From assembly GCA_002726245.1 (NCBI GenBank), contig PBSM01000034.1, forward strand, positions 1 to 32,720: a DNA stretch of 32,720 nt, given 5' to 3'. Both the position numbers and the translations under genes were made by a program. The DNA is from Planctomycetaceae bacterium (GTDB taxonomy: Bacteria; Planctomycetota; Planctomycetia; Pirellulales; Pirellulaceae). Within the stretch, counting starts at the first letter, position 1; each line of letters starts with the position of its first letter. This document shows positions 30,986 to 32,720 of this stretch, piece after piece. The notes under the pieces are model-generated. The model was not told the DNA's origin. It made no database searches and worked only from the letters and a program-made list of their open reading frames with translations.

Positions 30986-32506
30986 TTAGCCAGCTTCAGC
31001 AACGGCTTCACGCGTTCGCCGGTCGATCTTCTCCGTCAGCTCGTTGCTCATGCGGTCAAGTTCTTTTTCGAGCGTAGCGTTCGAGCGATAGAGCCGACTA
31101 AGTTCAGCCTTCGTCACGCTTAATACCTGTTCAAGCTGCCCCTGGTACTTCCCGATTTCTGCCAGTTCGTACTGAAACTTATCGCGATCTTGGATTAGCT
31201 TGCCTTTCTCCTGTGTCCGATAAGCGATCTGCGTCTCGGTGCGAGCGTTTGTCTCCGTGATCTTTTGCATGTTGTGCTGCATACGCTCAATGTCTTGCCG
31301 CAGCCGAACCATCCTCAAATGGTTCGATCGGAACTGATACTCGTAGTCGTTCAGCGTCCGAACATAGATATTCTCGCCGGGGTCACAAACACCCTCCGCG
31401 ATCAACCGCTCGGCATCCTCGCGTGGGAAAACGCCAATCTGATCGGGCTTGAACTTCGCTTGTCCGCCACGCTGCAGCAACGGAATCTCGGCGAGGCCTT
31501 GATTGAAGAAGGTCTGACTGCCTTCCACACCGCCCAGCACGGCACCGCTGTCAACATCGACTGAGCGTTCTTCGGTGAAGAGAACTTTCATCCAGACGTT
31601 ATCCGGCGGATCTCGATCCGGGTCGCCGCGTTTGCCGTCTCGTTTGTACATGTCCAAGAGAGCCGTGTGTGCGGCTTGCACCTGCTGATACTCGGTGTCG
31701 GTTTGGTTTTGAAGCCGCTGCGGCATTTTGATATACGTATCAACGAAGGCTGGATCGATCGTACCGAAGACGGGAGAAACCTCGGCGTCTTCGTTCAAGT
31801 CTGGTATGTCGTTCATATCGGCGGCGAAGAAGTTGTGGCCGTCAACCGGCATGGTTTCGTACAACGTCCACGTCGCCCCCGGTTTGGGTTGGATGTTGAC
31901 GTTCAGTGGCAAGGTTGGTTGAAGCGTTACGGAGGTTGGAGTCACGGTCGTGGCTGTGAACTCGCCGAGGTAGATGGCCGGTAACCTTGTGTCAGGCGGC
32001 ACGCCAGCATCCGCGGGTGCCACGTCCTCAAGAAACGCGTACAGAATCATCTTCTGAATCATCTGGCTGGAAGTGGGTGCTTCTCCACCGGCGGCGTCCG
32101 CGGGAATAGTGCCTACGACGACGGTGCCGTTCGCTTGTGGAGCCTGCGGAATGCAGCTTCGCCAGACACGGCCACGATCGAAAACAAGGCGAGCGAACTC
32201 GGCATTGCTGCGGCGAATCGACTTTGTCGTTTGCACGATCTCAGCTAGATCGCCGTTTATCAACAAAGCGTATTCCGCCTCAAGATTTTCTCGCTGTTGG
32301 CGACTTTTCAGTTCCAGCGTACGCCAAGCGGCATGCGTGCGGTACGACATCGCCGCGCAACAGATGAAGCCGATCGAAGCACCGAAGACGCAGAACGCAC
32401 ACAAGACGTGGAACCAGCGCCATGTCTTGGTGAACATGTAGATCAAGAACAGGAAGAACAGGATCAGCAGAATGCCAAGAGCCTGATAGATGACCGGGTT
32501 ACTCAT
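30986..32506 (-). CDS. Membrane-anchored coiled-coil protein of unknown function
   Basis: A 506-residue protein I do not recognise as a named family. Two hydrophobic segments near the N-terminus (residues ~8-25 and ~33-53) anchor it, with a short basic loop (TKTWRW) between. A charged helical stretch (~60-105) precedes a central domain (~110-350) rich in Asp/Pro, probably beta-rich and extracytoplasmic. From about residue 385 to the end there is a long coiled coil (RLRQDIERMQHNMQKITETN, then LEQVLSVTKAELSRLYRSNATLEKELDRM). The architecture suggests a structural or sensory envelope protein. It converges on the aminotransferase gene across a cluster of REP-like hairpins. Confidence 0.75.
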   Translation of the reverse strand: MSNPVIYQALGILLILFFLFLIYMFTKTWRWFHVLCAFCVFGASIGFICCAAMSYRTHAAWRTLELKSRQQRENLEAEYALLINGDLAEIVQTTKSIRRSNAEFARLVFDRGRVWRSCIPQAPQANGTVVVGTIPADAAGGEAPTSSQMIQKMILYAFLEDVAPADAGVPPDTRLPAIYLGEFTATTVTPTSVTLQPTLPLNVNIQPKPGATWTLYETMPVDGHNFFAADMNDIPDLNEDAEVSPVFGTIDPAFVDTYIKMPQRLQNQTDTEYQQVQAAHTALLDMYKRDGKRGDPDRDPPDNVWMKVLFTEERSVDVDSGAVLGGVEGSQTFFNQGLAEIPLLQRGGQAKFKPDQIGVFPREDAERLIAEGVCDPGENIYVRTLNDYEYQFRSNHLRMVRLRQDIERMQHNMQKITETNARTETQIAYRTQEKGKLIQDRDKFQYELAEIGKYQGQLEQVLSVTKAELSRLYRSNATLEKELDRMSNELTEKIDRRTREAVAEAG

Positions 32507-32657
32507 GAAACTCGACAGTCGTTTCCATTAAGAGAATGCTTCGATCTGACTTCACCGTGATACAACCCATTATGCTCTCGACAAGACGCTTGTTAAAGCT
32601 CGAAAGTGCTTCGGTAGTGGCCTAGTACTTCGTCTCGACTTAGCTTTCGGGTAGGCC

Positions 32658-32720
32658 GTAGCGAAAGTCGCCAAGACTTTCGGCCAATACCGGGAAGAGC
32701 CGAAGCTCTTGGCGAGCTTC
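32658..32720. repeat. REP-like hairpin pair at the window edge (family E)
   Basis: GTAG (32658-32661) is followed by CGAAAGTC-GCCAA-GACTTTCG (32662-32682). Twenty bases on there is GAAGCTC-TTGGC-GAGCTTC (32702-32720), which stops at the window end. The two loops, GCCAA and TTGGC, are exact complements, while the stems differ. The expected CTAC foot would lie outside the window. Confidence 0.65.

Overview
The window is bacterial chromosomal DNA from a planctomycete, most likely near the Pirellulales. This rests on gene content: three DUF1501 proteins with twin-arginine-like leaders, a DUF1549/DUF1553 protein with a planctomycete cytochrome c domain, a Gfo/Idh/MocA oxidoreductase with a Tat leader, a sugar-dehydrogenase/cytochrome fusion, a PQQ-like propeller protein, and an fhcC gene of tetrahydromethanopterin-linked C1 metabolism. 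Genes are long, mostly monocistronic, moderately GC-rich, and separated by intergenic regions full of palindromes. No rRNA, tRNA or CRISPR array was recognised.

Layout. 1-6.6 kb (+): DUF3604 protein, MFS transporter with a large central insertion, a STAS/anti-sigma-kinase fusion, and fhcC. A ~150-bp repeat precedes the first and fourth of these. 6.8-9.4 kb: secreted ceramidase-like/LamG protein followed by an internally deleted group II intron. 9.5-11.9 kb is a decay zone: a site-2 protease cut by an in-frame TGA from its own zinc-ribbon tail, a 102-bp MITE-like element, and, on the minus strand, remains of a MoxR ATPase plus a GTGA-coupled partner that may come from a MoxR-vWA-beta-propeller type system. 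12-17.8 kb (+): Gfo/Idh/MocA, PSD1/DUF1549/DUF1553 and DUF1501. 17.8-20.8 kb (-): DUF1501 overlapping by ATGA with a PD40-propeller/LamG protein. 21-25 kb: PQQ-like propeller protein (+) converging on a kelch protein (-), then another DUF1501 (+). 25-28 kb (-): sugar dehydrogenase with three CXXCH motifs. 28.1-30.7 kb (+): M20 hydrolase and class III aminotransferase, an apparent operon. 31-32.5 kb (-): two-TM coiled-coil membrane protein.

The strongest non-genic signal is a set of paired hairpins with GTAG at one foot and CTAC at the other, in inverted pairs. This is the architecture of REP/iREP (BIME) elements mobilised by RAYT (TnpA-REP) transposases. Stem sequences differ between copies by compensated changes. 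Several copies form the stop codon of the adjacent gene, and one composite supplies the stop codons of two convergent genes. Together with the degraded group II intron, the MITE and the broken MoxR genes, they indicate a locus shaped by small mobile elements. All gene functions are inferred from recognised family motifs; no search was run.
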